In this document: in pieces, positions 6,970 through 8,710 of the stretch
Numbering within the stretch: position 1 is the first letter of the stretch
Layout of the letters: each line of letters starts with the position of its first letter
DNA from: Deltaproteobacteria bacterium
Lineage (GTDB): Bacteria; Desulfobacterota; Desulfobulbia; Desulfobulbales; BM004
Reading direction: 5' to 3'
DNA length: 8,710 bases
Assembly (NCBI GenBank): GCA_020346205.1
Contig: CP070776.1
Span: forward strand, 51,737-60,446
The notes under the pieces: model-generated
Told to the model about the DNA's origin: nothing
The model's input: the letters and a program-made list of their open reading frames with translations, nothing else
Databases searched by the model: none
Program-made: the position numbers and the translations under genes

Positions 6970-7281
6970 ATGAATCAATATACCGGAAATTACTCCTGGC
7001 TGGTTTCAAAATACGGCAAAGTCATGGAAAACCACCAGGAACTAGGCAAAGCCCTGCGTGAAGCTGGCCCCATATCGAAAAAAAATGCCAATCTCATCCA
7101 GCTTGCCGCAGCGGCAGCTTCCAAGGCGGAAGGCGCAGTACACTCCCATGTTAGGCGTGCCCTTGAGGCCGGTGCCACCTCAGAGGAGATCTACCATACA
7201 ATTATTTTACTGACCAGCACCATAGGCTTTCCGGCAGTGGCAGCAGCCCTATCCTGGACCAAGGAAATTGTAGAAGGCTGA
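6970..7281 (+). CDS. Carboxymuconolactone decarboxylase (CMD/AhpD-fold) family protein, cysteine-free
   Basis: 103-residue, all-helical small protein. The family signature is clear: LIQLAAAAASKAEGAVHSHVRRALEA (split here across about 42-67) followed by GATSEEIYHTIILLTSTIGFPAV. In AhpD-type redox members a CxxC precedes the conserved His by 7 and 4 positions; here both positions are Ala (KAEGAVHSH) and the whole protein has no Cys. It therefore cannot work as a thiol peroxidase reductase. It may be a different lyase or isomerase, or a structural subunit; such proteins usually form oligomers. The length is typical for the short CMD type. The next gene starts in its stop codon (TGATG), and FdhD follows, linking it to that cluster. 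The specific substrate is unknown, and a role in aromatic degradation is not supported by the context. Confidence 0.83.
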   Translation: MNQYTGNYSWLVSKYGKVMENHQELGKALREAGPISKKNANLIQLAAAAASKAEGAVHSHVRRALEAGATSEEIYHTIILLTSTIGFPAVAAALSWTKEIVEG

Positions 7282-7499
7282 TGTTTAAGATAAAAGATTT
7301 CAGGAAGCAAAAAGGCCTTACATCTGAGCAACAGGAGGAACTTGAAGCTTGCCTTCTCAAAGCGACCCAGGAGGGTCGCGTTCTTTGCTCCAGAGCCCTT
7401 GAAATTGCAAAATCACTGGGCATCCCTGTTCCTGTTGTTGGCCAAACAGCCGATAAACTCAATATCAGAATTGAAAAATGTCTACTCGGCTGCTTTTAA
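7281..7499 (+). CDS. Small unrecognised protein with Cys-rich C-terminus (HTH-like)
   Basis: 72 residues, not assigned to a family with certainty. The N-terminal half (about 14-45) is helical and charged. The segment ALEIAKSLGIPVPVVGQTADKLNIRI (split at about 39-64) has the helix-turn-helix look of a small winged-helix domain. The protein ends CLLGCF, with C67 and C71, plus C24 and C36 earlier. Four Cys in 72 residues could bind metal or form a redox pair. The start overlaps the CMD stop by one nucleotide (TGATG), and fdhD begins 27 nt after its stop, so it is very probably co-translated with them. By context it may be a regulator or cofactor-handling partner for formate dehydrogenase maturation; that is inference. 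The clean overlap makes a spurious frame unlikely. Confidence 0.72.
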   Translation: MFKIKDFRKQKGLTSEQQEELEACLLKATQEGRVLCSRALEIAKSLGIPVPVVGQTADKLNIRIEKCLLGCF

Positions 7500-7526
7500 A
7501 AAACGCCAGCGAATTCAGCACTATCT

Positions 7527-8309
7527 ATGAAACCCTTACATGAAGCCCTAATCATACGATTGAAGGGCAATGATATTGAAGAAGCAGCCGACCAGGTTGC
7601 CTCTGAAATCGGTTTCACCCTCAACGTAAATGAAAAACAGGTTGTGACACTGCTCTGTACCCCTTCAGAGCTTGATGCCATGGCAATAGGCTTTCTGTTA
7701 TCCGAAGGTATTCTCAAAAGCAGGGAATCGTTGCTTGATGTTCAGGTGAATGAAAAAGAATTCATAGTTTCCGTAACGCTGAAAGATCTTCCGGATAACA
7801 TCGACGCGACCTTTAATAAAAAAACCATTACTTCAGGTTGTGGTCAGGGTATCACCTATACTGATGCTGAAAGCCTGAAAAGCCTTCCACCAAACAGGAG
7901 TCTGCTGCAGATTTCCCCTGAAAAAACCAGGACAATTCTCAAAGAATTCAGGACGATTTCTGGACTTTTCACAAAAACAGGCGGAGTCCACAGTGCTGCA
8001 CTGGTTAATAATGAAAAAATCATCCTTTTTTCAGAGGATATCGGCCGCCACAATGCTGTGGACAAACTCCTCGGCAAAGCCTTTCTGAAAGGGATTCCCA
8101 CAGATGACAAGATCCTTCTTTCAAGCGGCAGGATATCAGGCGAGATAATGACCAAGGTTATCCGCAACCGTATACCTATTCTGATAAGCCGTACTGCACC
8201 AACCTGTATGTCTATAACTTATGCAGAAGATCACGGTGTCACCCTCATCGGTTTTGCAAGAGGCAGCAGAATGAATATATACACCCATCCGCAAAGAGTA
8301 TTATTTTAG
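7527..8309 (+). CDS. fdhD: FdhD, formate dehydrogenase accessory sulfurtransferase
   Basis: 260-residue cytoplasmic maturation factor. FdhD family members move sulfur from a cysteine desulfurase to the molybdenum or tungsten bis-MGD cofactor of formate dehydrogenase, which is required for activity. Visible motifs are LCTPSELDAMAIGFLLSEGI (43-62), TSGCGQG (102-108), TKTGGVHSAAL (149-159), EDIGRHNAVDKLLG (170-183), SSGRISGEIMTK (199-210) and SRTAPT (221-226). The length is typical. The CxxC described for the E. coli protein is reduced here to C105-G-Q-G, keeping only the first Cys. No clear Shine-Dalgarno precedes ATG 7527, so expression may depend on coupling to the upstream small gene. No formate dehydrogenase gene is in the window. 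Confidence 0.95.
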   Translation: MKPLHEALIIRLKGNDIEEAADQVASEIGFTLNVNEKQVVTLLCTPSELDAMAIGFLLSEGILKSRESLLDVQVNEKEFIVSVTLKDLPDNIDATFNKKTITSGCGQGITYTDAESLKSLPPNRSLLQISPEKTRTILKEFRTISGLFTKTGGVHSAALVNNEKIILFSEDIGRHNAVDKLLGKAFLKGIPTDDKILLSSGRISGEIMTKVIRNRIPILISRTAPTCMSITYAEDHGVTLIGFARGSRMNIYTHPQRVLF

Positions 8310-8648
8310 TTTGCTTTGAAAATGCACAAGGCCTCTAAAGAACTAAAAATCTTTGCCTGGCAGAAGTGCCAAATTCTAGAATAACAGCAATTATTAAGTA
8401 TCCTTCACAGCACCATAAATGCTCTTTACTCAGAATGATTCCATACATATTATTGAGCGGTTGAAATATATTGCCAAAACATTTCAACACTGTTCATGGC
8501 TGGGTCCAATCTCTAATAAATGGAGGATTACATTCTTACAATTCACTAGAATGAGATAGATTTTCCAATGCTTGAATTGCTTCAGGATCGTCTCATGAAT
8601 GCGGTGGGGCAATTAATGCCTCAAAGCAAATATTATACTGGACATTAA
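8310..8648. other. Non-coding stretch downstream of fdhD
   Basis: About 340 nt with no recognisable gene. On the + strand there are three very short frames: 8322-8384 (20 codons), 8419-8559 (46 codons) and 8568-8648 (26 codons), none with a convincing ribosome binding site. On the - strand, one frame shows protein-like runs broken by stops. GTTGAAAT (8460-8467) and ATTTCAAC (8481-8488) form a perfect 8-bp inverted repeat with a 13-nt loop. A 10-nt direct repeat AATTCACTAG occurs at 8540-8549 and 8655-8664. Confidence 0.55.
8568..8648 (+). other. 26-codon open frame immediately before the terminal hairpin
   Basis: ATG to TAA frame with segments MLELLQDRLMNAVG and QLMPQSKYYTGH, ending exactly where the terminator stem begins. 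The placement is suggestive of a small coding transcript, but no Shine-Dalgarno is seen within 15 nt (GGAGG at 8522-8526 is too far), and nothing similar is recognised. Chance is likely. Confidence 0.15.
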
Positions 8649-8707
8649 ATGCGAAATTCACTAGCTATAAAATATTATTTCTTTAATAAATTTCGCATCG
8701 TTTTTTT
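8649..8707 (+). terminator. Rho-independent-type terminator with long loop
   Basis: ATGCGAAATT (8649-8658) pairs perfectly with AATTTCGCAT (8689-8698) around a 30-nt AT-rich loop. CG and then seven T (8701-8707) follow directly. The T-tract lies on the + strand only, so it ends + strand transcripts, either of the fdhD cluster with a 340-nt 3' tail or of a separate short RNA. The long loop is atypical but the 10-bp stem plus T7 is convincing. Confidence 0.6.
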
Positions 8708-8710
8708 ACT

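Noticed and set aside
7342..7530. 62-codon frame overlapping the small Cys-rich gene
   Set aside because: Shadow frame of the 7281-7499 gene with a non-protein-like composition and no ribosome binding site.
8358..8371. TGGCA/TGCCA hairpin as the fdhD terminator
   Set aside because: Only a 5-bp stem with no T-tract after it; the 8649-8707 structure is far more convincing.
1..8710. CRISPR array, tRNA or rRNA genes, insertion sequence
   Set aside because: No regularly spaced repeats, cloverleaf or rRNA-like sequence, transposase motif or paired terminal repeats with target duplication were seen on either strand.

Overview
The window looks like chromosomal DNA from a Gram-negative anaerobe of roughly 40-45% GC. 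A sulfate- or sulfur-reducing Desulfobacterota-type bacterium is the best guess. The reasons are a secreted five-haem c-type cytochrome, a leucine-binding-type periplasmic protein wired to a sensor kinase, a c-di-GMP phosphodiesterase, and an FdhD maturation factor for molybdenum or tungsten formate dehydrogenase. The phylum is inferred from gene content; no rRNA or marker gene is present. All confidently called genes lie on the + strand.

Region 1 (1-900) is the 3' part of an EAL-domain protein with an apparently intact catalytic core. It is cut by the window edge and preceded by what looks like the tail of a degenerate GGDEF domain. Region 2 (about 921-2801) opens with a consensus-like promoter. 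It holds a secreted cytochrome with two N-terminal and three C-terminal haem motifs separated by a fibronectin-III-like domain, followed by a small two-helix membrane protein that ends in a HAMP domain with no output domain. Region 3 (2802-3131) has no intact gene. It contains two overlapping inverted repeats, a strong promoter candidate, and on the - strand what looks like a small frameshifted gene.

Region 4 (3132-6911) is a compact signalling operon: a secreted leucine-binding-family protein with no transporter genes beside it, a two-TM HisKA_3 sensor kinase starting in a 4-nt ATGA overlap, and a NarL/LuxR-type response regulator. The natural reading is that the binding protein captures a small ligand in the periplasm and signals through the kinase to the DNA-binding regulator, as in other binding-protein-dependent two-component systems. 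The ligand and targets are unknown.

Region 5 (6970-8309) is a second gene cluster: a cysteine-free carboxymuconolactone-decarboxylase-fold protein, a 72-residue unrecognised protein with a Cys-rich C-terminus, and FdhD. FdhD suggests that this cluster serves formate dehydrogenase maturation, but no dehydrogenase subunit lies in the window. Region 6 (8310-8710) is about 400 nt without a recognisable gene. It contains several very short open frames, an 8-bp inverted repeat, and a convincing hairpin plus T-tract at the end of the window.

The most unusual items are the kinase-coupled orphan binding protein, the cytochrome/HAMP pair, the apparent frameshifted gene opposite the signalling-operon promoter, and the small protein between the CMD-fold gene and fdhD.
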